Shown piece after piece: positions 7,774 through 15,408 of a stretch of 64,000 bases of DNA. Within the stretch, counting starts at the first letter, position 1. Each line of letters opens with the position of its first letter. The stretch comes from Cellulosimicrobium funkei (GTDB lineage: Bacteria; Actinomycetota; Actinomycetes; Actinomycetales; Cellulomonadaceae), in contig NZ_SOZH01000001.1 in the NCBI RefSeq assembly GCF_004519295.1, positions 248,001 to 312,000 on the forward strand, read 5' to 3'. A program made the translations under genes and the position numbers. A model generated the notes under the pieces. The model made no database searches, was not told the DNA's origin, and saw only the letters and a program-made list of their open reading frames with translations.

Positions 7774-9314
7774 CCTCCCGGCCGCGTGACGTCGTCGTGC
7801 GGGACGAGCACCCGCACCCCCGGCCGGTCGACGACGGTCGTCGTCGTGGCGTCGAGCGTGCGCCAGGTCTCGTCGCTGAACCCGTTGCCGGTCGACCGCA
7901 CGAGCACGGCGGACGACCCCGACGTCAGGTAGCGCAGCGCCTCCTCCTGCCAGGCGAGGTTCCGACGGCGCGGCACCGGCTCGCCGGCGACGTCCCGCGC
8001 GCCGTGGTCGTACGCGTACCCCGACAGGTCCACGGGGAGCTCGCAGCCGCGCTCGAGGTCGCGGCTCAGCACGTCGAGGACGGCGAGGACCCCGGGGGAG
8101 TCGGCGCGGACGCAGCCGTCGTCGGGGAGCGCCGCCGCCACCTCGGCCGTCGGGAACGGGGCGATGCGCGGTGCGGTCTGCACCGCGGCCACGAGGAGGG
8201 CTGCGGCGCCGGCGCCCAGGAGCGCTCCCGCCGCGACCCGACTCGGGCGGGGCAGGAGCGAGCACGCGGCGGCCAGGACGAGGACCAGCGCCGGTGCCGA
8301 GAACGCGGCGTACTGCGGGTACGCGGACGGCGAGAGCAGCAGGACGCCGACCTGCACCGCGAGCAGCACGACCCACAGCCGCCCGCGCCGCCCGACCCAC
8401 GCCGCGACCGCGGCGACCGTCACCAGCGCCAGCACGGTCCAGGCCACCGCGAGCTGCTCCTGTTCCGGCACGAGGTCGCGCAGGCCACCCGTCCCCGTTA
8501 GCCACACGAGCCGCTGCTCGAGGTCCGTCGTCCCCGGGGGCCGGGTGAGCTGGTCGAGCACGACCATGCGGACCATGTCCGACCCCGCGGCGAGGAGGAA
8601 CGGGCCGAGCACCGCCACCAGCGCGACGACGGCGCCCGCGGCGGCGCGGGCCGCGGTACGCCACCCGGCGACGACCAGCAGCCAGAGGAGCACGACGAGC
8701 AGCGGCACCACGCCCCAGATCTTGACCGTCGCACCGAGCGCGAGGACGGCACCGCCCGCCCAGAGCCACGGCCGCTCGCGGCCGGTGCCCTCCTGGCGCC
8801 GGTCGAGGCCGCGGAGCAGCAGCACGACCCCGCCGAGCAGGCACAGGGAGCCGAGCGGTTCGAGGAGCGTGAGCCGCTCGGCCCACGCCGCGGCGTACGA
8901 CAGCGCGTAGAGGACGCCGCCCACGACGGCCGCCGTCGTGCCCCACCGGCGCGCCACGCGCGTCACGAGCACGGCGTTGGCCGCGCCCACGAGCATGATG
9001 CCGACGCGCGCGGCGACCAGGGCGTGGTCGTCGCTCGTCCACGTGGTGAGCGTGGCGAAGGGCGTCAGGGCGAGCGTCGAGCCGGGCGGGTGCAGGAGCA
9101 GGAAGTCGCGGTAGGGCACGCGGCCGTGCACGAGCGCCACCGCGGCCGAGAAGTACACGCCGTCGTCGTACCCGCGGTACCCGCCGATCCCGGCCGAGCC
9201 ACCGACGAGGTGCCACCGCACGAGGAACGCCAGGCCCGCCACGACGGCGGCCACGACCCACCCCCACCGCGCGGCAGCGGGCGCTCGGCGCGGGGCACGG
9301 GCTGCCAGGCTCAC
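7770..9314 (-). CDS. Polytopic membrane protein, GT39-like/dolichyl-mannosyltransferase-type
   Basis: 514 residues from a GTG that has a CACACT hexamer 7 nt upstream and no ribosome-binding site. About ten hydrophobic segments run from residue 15 to about 375. The loop after the first segment has GYDDGVYFSAAVALVHGRVPYRDF and LLHPPGS, the layout seen in GT-C glycosyltransferases of the GT39/GT87 group (an acidic pair in the first external loop). The C-terminal 140 residues are a soluble domain. It probably transfers a sugar from a polyprenyl-phosphate donor outside the membrane; acceptor and donor cannot be told. It stands alone downstream of a co-directional MFS gene, with a 47-bp gap. Confidence 0.65.
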   Translation of the reverse strand: MSLAARAPRRAPAAARWGWVVAAVVAGLAFLVRWHLVGGSAGIGGYRGYDDGVYFSAAVALVHGRVPYRDFLLLHPPGSTLALTPFATLTTWTSDDHALVAARVGIMLVGAANAVLVTRVARRWGTTAAVVGGVLYALSYAAAWAERLTLLEPLGSLCLLGGVVLLLRGLDRRQEGTGRERPWLWAGGAVLALGATVKIWGVVPLLVVLLWLLVVAGWRTAARAAAGAVVALVAVLGPFLLAAGSDMVRMVVLDQLTRPPGTTDLEQRLVWLTGTGGLRDLVPEQEQLAVAWTVLALVTVAAVAAWVGRRGRLWVVLLAVQVGVLLLSPSAYPQYAAFSAPALVLVLAAACSLLPRPSRVAAGALLGAGAAALLVAAVQTAPRIAPFPTAEVAAALPDDGCVRADSPGVLAVLDVLSRDLERGCELPVDLSGYAYDHGARDVAGEPVPRRRNLAWQEEALRYLTSGSSAVLVRSTGNGFSDETWRTLDATTTTVVDRPGVRVLVPHDDVTRPGG

Positions 9315-9321
9315 ACCCGCC

Positions 9322-9327
9322 AGTGTG
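9322..9327 (-). promoter_or_regulatory. Leaderless -10 element (CACACT)
   Basis: On the minus strand CACACT precedes the GTG start at 9314 by 7 nt. No Shine-Dalgarno sequence is present, so a leaderless transcript is likely. Confidence 0.35.
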
Positions 9328-9361
9328 CGCCGGGGCCGCGGCGGGCGCGCGACGCGTCCCC

Positions 9362-10675
9362 CTAGCGGGACCCGACCGGGCGCTCCCGGCCGGGCTCCGG
9401 CAGGTCGTCGGCCGGGGCGGGCGCCGCCGGGCGCGGCAGGGGCCGGACCTGGCCCGCGACCGCGAGGGACAGCACCGTCGCGGCGCAGATCACGAGGAGC
9501 GCGTGGCGGGCCCCGACGCCGTCGACCAGCAGGCCGAGCAGCGGGGGAGCGCTCAGCATCGCGACCGTGGAGAACGACGTCGCGACCGCGACGCGGGGTG
9601 CGGCGTGCGCGGGGTCGTCGGACGCCGCGGCGATCGCGACGGGGTTCGCGAGCGCCGCACCGCAGCCCCACAGGACGATCCCCACCCACGCGAGCGGCAG
9701 CGTGGGCGCGAGGCCGAACACGAGGAGCCCGACGAGCGCGGAGGCGCCCGACGCCCGGAGCACCGCGACGCGACCGAACCGGTCGATGAGCCCGGTGCCG
9801 GCGAACCGGAACACCGTCATCGCGCCGACGAACGTCCCGTACGCCACCGCGCCGAGCGCCTCGCGCACGTCGAACCCGTCGACCACGGCGATGGACAGCC
9901 AGTTGCCCGCCGAGCCCTCCGAGAGCGACGACGCGAGCAGCACGAGCCCGATGAGGAGGGTGCGCGGCTCGCGCCACGCGGCGAGCGCCGCGCGGACGCC
10001 CGCGCCGCGCCGGGGTGCGGGAGCGCCGTCGGCCGCCGCCGTGCGCGCCGCGGCACGCTCGGGCGCGATCGCCGTCGCGGGCGCGATGAGGAGCGCGCGG
10101 GCCGCCGTGACGACGAGCGTGACGACGACGACCTGCGTGGCGATGCCCACGTGCGCCCACGAGAACGCGGCGGCGACGAGCGCCCCGCACGCCGCCCCGA
10201 TCGAGAAGGCCGCGTGGAAGTGGGGGAGGATCGCGCGCCCGACGTGCTGCTCCACCGACGCCGCGCAGATGTTGATGGGGACGTTGGTCAGCGCGCCGCA
10301 CATGCCGTTGAGGAACGCGCCCGCCGCGAACACGCCGACGCTGCCGGTCGCCGTGCCGAGCGCGACGAGGCCGAACCCGACGACGTTCGCGGACGTCGCG
10401 ACGACGAGCGTCGTGCGGCTGCCGAAGCGCGCGACGACCGCGCCCGTCACGACGACGGCGGTGAGGGTGCCGACCCCGCCCACGACGAGCAGCGCGCCGA
10501 GCTGGCCCGAGCTCAGCCCGAGCGCCTCGCGCACCGACGGCAGGCGGCTCATCCACGACGTGCCGATGACGCCGAACAGCGCGAACTGCACCATGAGCGC
10601 CCACCGCGCGCGCGAGACCACGGCGCGGTCCGTCAGGGCGCGCGCCGGTCCGGAAACCGGAGGGTTTGTTGACAC
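9362..10675 (-). CDS. MFS transporter, YbjJ/fucose-permease-like
   Basis: 437 residues with about 12 transmembrane segments. It starts at GTG (MSTNPPVSG) with TAGACT 7 nt upstream. MFS features include RFGSRTTLV after TM2 (a motif-A-like loop), GMCGALTNVPINI and DRFGRVAVLRASG in the second half. The overall pattern (MVQFALFGVIGTSWMSRLPSVREALGLS) is that of YbjJ-type permeases with unknown substrates. It is monocistronic, followed by the glycosyltransferase-like gene after 47 bp. Transporter identity is secure; substrate is not. Confidence 0.8.
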   Translation of the reverse strand: MSTNPPVSGPARALTDRAVVSRARWALMVQFALFGVIGTSWMSRLPSVREALGLSSGQLGALLVVGGVGTLTAVVVTGAVVARFGSRTTLVVATSANVVGFGLVALGTATGSVGVFAAGAFLNGMCGALTNVPINICAASVEQHVGRAILPHFHAAFSIGAACGALVAAAFSWAHVGIATQVVVVTLVVTAARALLIAPATAIAPERAAARTAAADGAPAPRRGAGVRAALAAWREPRTLLIGLVLLASSLSEGSAGNWLSIAVVDGFDVREALGAVAYGTFVGAMTVFRFAGTGLIDRFGRVAVLRASGASALVGLLVFGLAPTLPLAWVGIVLWGCGAALANPVAIAAASDDPAHAAPRVAVATSFSTVAMLSAPPLLGLLVDGVGARHALLVICAATVLSLAVAGQVRPLPRPAAPAPADDLPEPGRERPVGSR

Positions 10676-10682
10676 TTGCCCG

Positions 10683-10688
10683 AGTCTA
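10683..10688 (-). promoter_or_regulatory. Leaderless -10 element (TAGACT)
   Basis: TAGACT on the minus strand ends 7 nt before the GTG at 10675. It is a good TANNNT match with no ribosome-binding site in between. Confidence 0.5.
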
Positions 10689-10735
10689 CGGAGCGGGCGG
10701 GCCTCCGGGCCTCCGTTTTCCGCGGCGGCGACCCG

Positions 10736-11647
10736 TCAGAGGCGGACGGTCCCCGCGACGCACGTGACGCTCGACCCGCCGACCCAGACGGTCCCGGCGC
10801 CGTCGCGCTCGACGTGCACGCGCCCCGCCCGGCCGAGCGCGGCGCCCTGGGCGGCGACGTAGCGCCCGGGGAGGCGGCCGTCGCGCGTGAGCCACTGCCC
10901 GACGACGGCGTTGAGGCTCCCGGTGACCGGGTCCTCGGGGATGCCCATGGCGAGCGCGAACCCGCGCACCTCGACGGCGGTGCCGTCGGGGCCGCCGTCG
11001 TCCCCGTGCAGGCCGGCGACGCCCACCGAGAGGTCGGGGTGCTCCGCGCGCAGCCGGGTCCAGTCGGGCGTCAGCCGCGCGACGCGCGCGGCGGAGTCGA
11101 GCAGGACGACGCGCCAGCCCGGCCCGTTGTCGAGCACGCGGTGGTCGAGCACGGCCTCGTCGGGGACGCCGAGCGCGGCGACGATCGCCGCGAGGTCGTC
11201 GGCCGGGACCGGCTCGTCGGCGAGCAGCGCGGGCGCGGCGAACGCGAGCCGCTCCGTGCCCTCCTCGCGCCGGATCGTCACGAGCCCGACGCCGCACTCC
11301 TGCACGACGACGTCCCCCGCGCGCGGGCTGCCGCCCGCCTCGAGCCACGCGTGGCACGACCCGAGCGTCGGATGGCCCGCGAACGGCAGCTCGCCCGCCG
11401 GGGTGAAGATCCGCAGGCGGTAGTCGGCGCCGCCTGCGGCGCCGTCGGGCGTGGGCGGCAGGAGGAACGTCGTCTCGGAGAGGTTGGTCCAGCGCGCGAA
11501 GGCGGCCATCTGCTCGTCCGTGAGGCCGACGGCGTCGAGCACGACCGCGACGGGGTTCCCGAGGGTCGGCGTGCGGGTGAAGACGTCGACCTGGGCGAAC
11601 GGGCGGGACGCGGTCCGGTCGGCGATGTCTCCGTGGCGTGCGGTCAT
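10736..11647 (-). CDS. PhzF family isomerase/epimerase
   Basis: 303 residues. The ATG at 11647 is preferred over an upstream in-frame start because TACGCT lies 6 nt before it and the PhzF homology starts right after it. PhzF hallmarks are present: QVDVFTRTPTLGNPVAVVLDA, the catalytic Glu58 in LSETTFLL, TPAGELPFAGHPTLGS and DPVTGSLNAVVGQWL near the end. PhzF in phenazine synthesis isomerises trans-2,3-dihydro-3-hydroxyanthranilate. No phenazine genes are near, so this is one of the many family members with unknown metabolic substrates. It is a single gene. Confidence 0.9.
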   Translation of the reverse strand: MTARHGDIADRTASRPFAQVDVFTRTPTLGNPVAVVLDAVGLTDEQMAAFARWTNLSETTFLLPPTPDGAAGGADYRLRIFTPAGELPFAGHPTLGSCHAWLEAGGSPRAGDVVVQECGVGLVTIRREEGTERLAFAAPALLADEPVPADDLAAIVAALGVPDEAVLDHRVLDNGPGWRVVLLDSAARVARLTPDWTRLRAEHPDLSVGVAGLHGDDGGPDGTAVEVRGFALAMGIPEDPVTGSLNAVVGQWLTRDGRLPGRYVAAQGAALGRAGRVHVERDGAGTVWVGGSSVTCVAGTVRL

Positions 11648-11653
11648 GCCGTG

Positions 11654-11659
11654 AGCGTA
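11654..11659 (-). promoter_or_regulatory. Leaderless -10 element (TACGCT) of the PhzF gene
   Basis: TACGCT precedes the ATG at 11647 by 6 nt on the minus strand, with no Shine-Dalgarno sequence. It supports the chosen start. Confidence 0.5.
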
Positions 11660-11706
11660 CGTCCCCGCTGATGGGAGCACTTTTGTCGACGGTGCGACGG
11701 AAGTTG

Positions 11707-11736
11707 TAGACACATCGATAGAACGCGGGCTAGCCT
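11707..11736 (+). promoter_or_regulatory. Candidate promoter of the second sugar dehydrogenase
   Basis: TAGACA (11707-11712) and TAGCCT (11731-11736) are separated by 18 bp and precede the gene at 11814. The leader of about 70 nt contains a proper AAGGAG site. The -35 and -10 assignments are by eye. Confidence 0.4.
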
Positions 11737-11813
11737 GTCCAGCGTTGTCATCGACGGGGCCAGGCAGGGGTTACGCTCCGTGGACTCGTAGTCCGACCGA
11801 GTAAGGAGCAACG

Positions 11814-14800
11814 ATGCTCGAACGCACCAGCCTGCCGGTGTCCCGCCGGATCAGGTACCGACGCGGCGCGGCCGCCCTCACCCTCGGCGCCCTGGTCGTC
11901 GCGGGCTGGGCCGTCCCCGCCGCGGCAGAGCTCCCCGAGCAGGAGCCCGGCGTCACGCTGCGGACCTTCCAGCTCGCGCAGAACCCCGGTGGGGTCTGCA
12001 CCCTGAAGTCCGGGCAGACGCCCAACGTCGACAAGCTCATGCCGACCATCGACTGGTCCACGGCCGAGCAGTTCGGCGCCGAGGACAACTTCATCTCGCA
12101 GGTGAGCGCGAACCTGCACGTCCCCGCGGACGGCCAGTACCAGTTCCGCGTGACCAACGACGACGGCGCGCTCGTCTACATCGACGGCCAGCTCGTCCTC
12201 GAGAACGACGGCCCCAACGACTCGACCTCCGTCGAGGGCAGCGCGACGCTCACCGCAGGCGTGCACGACCTGCGGGTCGACTACTACGAGGGCAGCGACA
12301 AGCAGCGCCTCACGCTCGCGTGGAAGACGCCGGGCAGCTCCTCCTTCCAGGTGATCCCGACCTCGGCGCTCAGCACCGAGGCCGGCGTCGTGCGCGTGAC
12401 CGCGCCCGGCTACAAGTACTGCGAGGGCGCGACCGACACGGCCGGCGACGGCCTGCGGCTCGACTCCGTCAACCCGAACTACGAGCTCGTCGACCTGCGC
12501 CCCGCGGGCTTCGAGCCCAAGGTCTCCGGCCTGGCGTTCACGCCGGACGAGCAGCTCGCCGTCGTGACGACGGGCGAGGTCAGCTCCGGCGGCTGGCGCC
12601 CCGACCCGGTGTCCGGCGAGGTGTACTTCCTCGACGGCGTCACCACGGCCGACGGCCCCGAGGACGTCACCGCGACGCTCGTCGCGGACGAGCTGCTCAA
12701 CCCCATGGGCATCGAGGTCGTCGAGGACTCGATCTTCGTCTCGGAGCGGTACCAGCTCACGCAGCTCACCGACCCCGACGGCGACGGCTTCTACGACACC
12801 CACACGAAGATCGCGGAGTGGCCCGACGGCGGCAACTTCCACGAGTTCGCGTTCGGCCTGATCCACGACGAGGACTACTTCTACGTCAACCTCTCCGTGG
12901 CCATCAACAACGGCGGCGCGACGACGAACCCGCAGCCCGCGGCCAACCGCGGCACGTCGATCAAGATCGACCGCGAGACGGGCGAGGTGAGCTACGTCGC
13001 GGGCGGCCTCCGCACGCCGAACGGCATCGGCTTCGGCCCCGAGGGCGAGATCTTCGCGACGGACAACCAGGGTGCCTGGCTGCCGTCGAACAAGCTCATC
13101 CACATCCAGCAGGACAAGTTCTACAACCACTACACGAACCCGGCCGGGCCGTTCGACTCGAACCCCGTCGCCCCGCCGGCCGTGTGGCTGCCGCAGAACG
13201 AGATCGCCAACTCCCCGGGCAACCCGATCCTCGTCGAGGACGGCGAGTTCGCGGGCCAGATGCTGCTCGGCGACGTCACGTACGGCGGCATCCAGCGCGC
13301 GTTCCTCGAGAAGGTCGACGGCGAGTTCCAGGGTGCGGTCTTCCGCCACACCGCGGGTCTCGAGGTCGGCGTGAACCGCGTCATCTACGGCCCCGACGGC
13401 GCGCTCTACGCCGGCGGCACCGGTGAGGGCGGCAACTGGGGCGAGTCCGGCAAGCTCCGGTTCGGCCTCCAGAAGCTCGTCCCCGTCAACGAGGACTCCT
13501 TCGACATGAAGGAGATGCGCGTGGTCGAGGGCGGCTTCGAGATCGAGTACACCGACCCGGTCTCCGACGAGGTCGTCGAGAACCTCGCCGACGCGTACCA
13601 GATCAAGCAGTGGCGCTACGTGCCGACGCAGCAGTACGGCGGCCCGAAGGTCGACGAGCAGCCGCTCTTCGTCACGGACGCCCAGGTGTCCGAGGACCGC
13701 ACGACCGTCACGCTGAAGATCGACGGTCTCAAGCCCGGCCACGTCGTCTACGTCCGGTCCCCGCGCCCGTTCGCCTCGGCCGACGGCGCGGAGCTCCTCA
13801 GCACCGAGGCCTGGTACACGCTCAACTCGCTGCCCGGCTACGTCGCCCCGGCCGACCGCGGCTGGTACGAGGCGGAGCTGGCCCAGCCCCTCGGCGGCTC
13901 GAGCATCGGCTCGGACCACAGCAACTACTCCGGCTCCGGCTTCGCCGCGGGCATGACGAGCGTCGGCTCCGGCCGCACGTTCTCCGTGACCGTCCCCGAG
14001 GCGGGCACCTACCCGGTGAACGTGCGCTACGCCAACGGCATCCACCCGTACACCGAGCTGCGGTCCAAGAACGTCTCGCTCCACGTGAACGGCCAGGACC
14101 TCGGCCAGTGGAACTTCCCGACCACGGGGAGCTGGAAGGACTGGGGCGTGCAGACGCGCGACCTCGAGCTCCAGGCGGGCACGAACACCATCACGCTCGC
14201 GTACGAGACGGGCGACCAGGGCAACATCAACATCGACGTGCTCTCGATCGGCGAGAACCCGGACATCTGCACCCCGGGCGAGGTCGAGGACGGCTACACC
14301 GCCCTCTTCGACGGCACCCTCGCGAGCCTCCAGGCGGGCTGGCGCATGGCCGGTCCGGGTGGCTTCGGCCGCCAGGAGGACTGCTCGATCCAGGGCGCGG
14401 GCGGCATGGGCCTGCTCTGGTTCAACCAGGAGCTCGGGGACAGCTACAGCCTGAAGCTCGACTGGAAGCTCCTCAAGGACGACAACGGCGGCGTGTTCGT
14501 CGGGTTCCCGAACCCGGGCGACGACCCGTGGGTGGCCGTCAACAAGGGCTACGAGATCCAGATCGACGCGACGGACGCCGCCGACCGCACCACGGGTGCC
14601 ATCTACACGTTCCAGGGTGCCGACGCCGCGGCCGTCGAGGCCTCGCTCAAGCCGGTCGGCCAGTGGAACGCGTACGACATCCGCGTCGAGGGCGACCGCA
14701 TCCGGGTCTACCTCAACGACGTGCTCGTCAACGACTTCACGAGCAGCGACCCGGCCCGCCTCGTCAACAGCTTCGTGGGGATCCAGAACCACGGCAACGG

Positions 14801-15137
14801 CGAGATGGTCAACTACCGGAACATCCGGTTCAAGGAGCTGACCGACGAGCCCGTCGAGGAGCTCGCGATCTCGACGACGGTCCAGACCCGCTGCCTCGCG
14901 GGCAAGGTCTACGTCGCGGTCCGTGCCACGAACGACGACACGGTGCCGGCGGACGTCACGCTCACGACGCCGTTCGGGACGAAGACGGTGACCGGCGTCC
15001 AGCCGGGTGCCTCCGCGTACCAGTCGTTCGCGACGCGTGCCACGTCGGTCGAGGCTGGCGTCGCGCAGGTCTCCGCGACCGGTGACGGCCGGACGTTCGA
15101 GGCGGACGCCGCCTACGAGGCCGTCAGCTGCGGCTGA
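11814..15137 (+). CDS. Giant secreted sugar dehydrogenase: PA14, beta-propeller, CBM and 3-keto-disaccharide hydrolase domains
   Basis: 1107 residues; the start follows GTAAGGAGCAACG. A Sec signal peptide is cleaved near AAA-EL (residue 38). Order of domains: PA14 (about 45-185; VPADGQYQFRVTNDDGALVYIDGQ), a glucose/sorbosone dehydrogenase-like propeller (about 225-600; GLRTPNGIGFGPEGEIFATDNQG), a CBM35/CBM6-like sandwich (683-815; GWYEAELAQPLGGSS), a DUF1080-type 3-keto-disaccharide hydrolase/laminin-G-like domain (826-1008; LKDDNGGVFVGFPNPGDDPW, QNHGNGEMVNYRNIRFKEL) and a small C-terminal beta domain. It likely binds a polysaccharide and oxidises or cleaves an oxidised sugar outside the cell. 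It shares its core domain with the gene at the window start but has different accessory domains, and is followed by two strong hairpins. Confidence 0.85.
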   Translation: MLERTSLPVSRRIRYRRGAAALTLGALVVAGWAVPAAAELPEQEPGVTLRTFQLAQNPGGVCTLKSGQTPNVDKLMPTIDWSTAEQFGAEDNFISQVSANLHVPADGQYQFRVTNDDGALVYIDGQLVLENDGPNDSTSVEGSATLTAGVHDLRVDYYEGSDKQRLTLAWKTPGSSSFQVIPTSALSTEAGVVRVTAPGYKYCEGATDTAGDGLRLDSVNPNYELVDLRPAGFEPKVSGLAFTPDEQLAVVTTGEVSSGGWRPDPVSGEVYFLDGVTTADGPEDVTATLVADELLNPMGIEVVEDSIFVSERYQLTQLTDPDGDGFYDTHTKIAEWPDGGNFHEFAFGLIHDEDYFYVNLSVAINNGGATTNPQPAANRGTSIKIDRETGEVSYVAGGLRTPNGIGFGPEGEIFATDNQGAWLPSNKLIHIQQDKFYNHYTNPAGPFDSNPVAPPAVWLPQNEIANSPGNPILVEDGEFAGQMLLGDVTYGGIQRAFLEKVDGEFQGAVFRHTAGLEVGVNRVIYGPDGALYAGGTGEGGNWGESGKLRFGLQKLVPVNEDSFDMKEMRVVEGGFEIEYTDPVSDEVVENLADAYQIKQWRYVPTQQYGGPKVDEQPLFVTDAQVSEDRTTVTLKIDGLKPGHVVYVRSPRPFASADGAELLSTEAWYTLNSLPGYVAPADRGWYEAELAQPLGGSSIGSDHSNYSGSGFAAGMTSVGSGRTFSVTVPEAGTYPVNVRYANGIHPYTELRSKNVSLHVNGQDLGQWNFPTTGSWKDWGVQTRDLELQAGTNTITLAYETGDQGNINIDVLSIGENPDICTPGEVEDGYTALFDGTLASLQAGWRMAGPGGFGRQEDCSIQGAGGMGLLWFNQELGDSYSLKLDWKLLKDDNGGVFVGFPNPGDDPWVAVNKGYEIQIDATDAADRTTGAIYTFQGADAAAVEASLKPVGQWNAYDIRVEGDRIRVYLNDVLVNDFTSSDPARLVNSFVGIQNHGNGEMVNYRNIRFKELTDEPVEELAISTTVQTRCLAGKVYVAVRATNDDTVPADVTLTTPFGTKTVTGVQPGASAYQSFATRATSVEAGVAQVSATGDGRTFEADAAYEAVSCG

Positions 15138-15143
15138 GCCGAT

Positions 15144-15181
15144 GACCCGGGGCGGGCGGCGTGAGCCGTCCGCCCCGGGTC
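15144..15181 (+). terminator. First of two tandem hairpins after the giant dehydrogenase gene
   Basis: A 17-bp stem with one mismatch (GACCCGGGGCGGGCGGC arm) and a 4-nt GTGA loop lies 6 bp after the stop codon. No T-tract follows. Confidence 0.6.
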
Positions 15182-15185
15182 GCAC

Positions 15186-15220
15186 CGGGCGGGGGCGGCG
15201 GCACGAGCCGCCCCCGCCCG
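15186..15220 (+). terminator. Second tandem hairpin
   Basis: A perfect 14-bp stem (CGGGCGGGGGCGGC and its complement) with a 7-nt loop lies 4 bp after the first hairpin. Two stacked G+C stems are typical of efficient actinobacterial terminators. Confidence 0.6.
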
Positions 15221-15408
15221 ACCCGTCTCGTCCGGCGCCCGGCAGGGCGTCCCCGCAGGGCGGAGCGCGGTCCGACGGCGCTCCCACCCTCGCGTAGGGT
15301 GCTCACGTCCGCGCGCTGCCGCACGGACGCAACGCACGAACGTCGTGGGCGAGCCGGCCGAGGCCGACCCCACGACTCCCCGACGAGTTCCCGACGAGGG
15401 GAGCCCCC

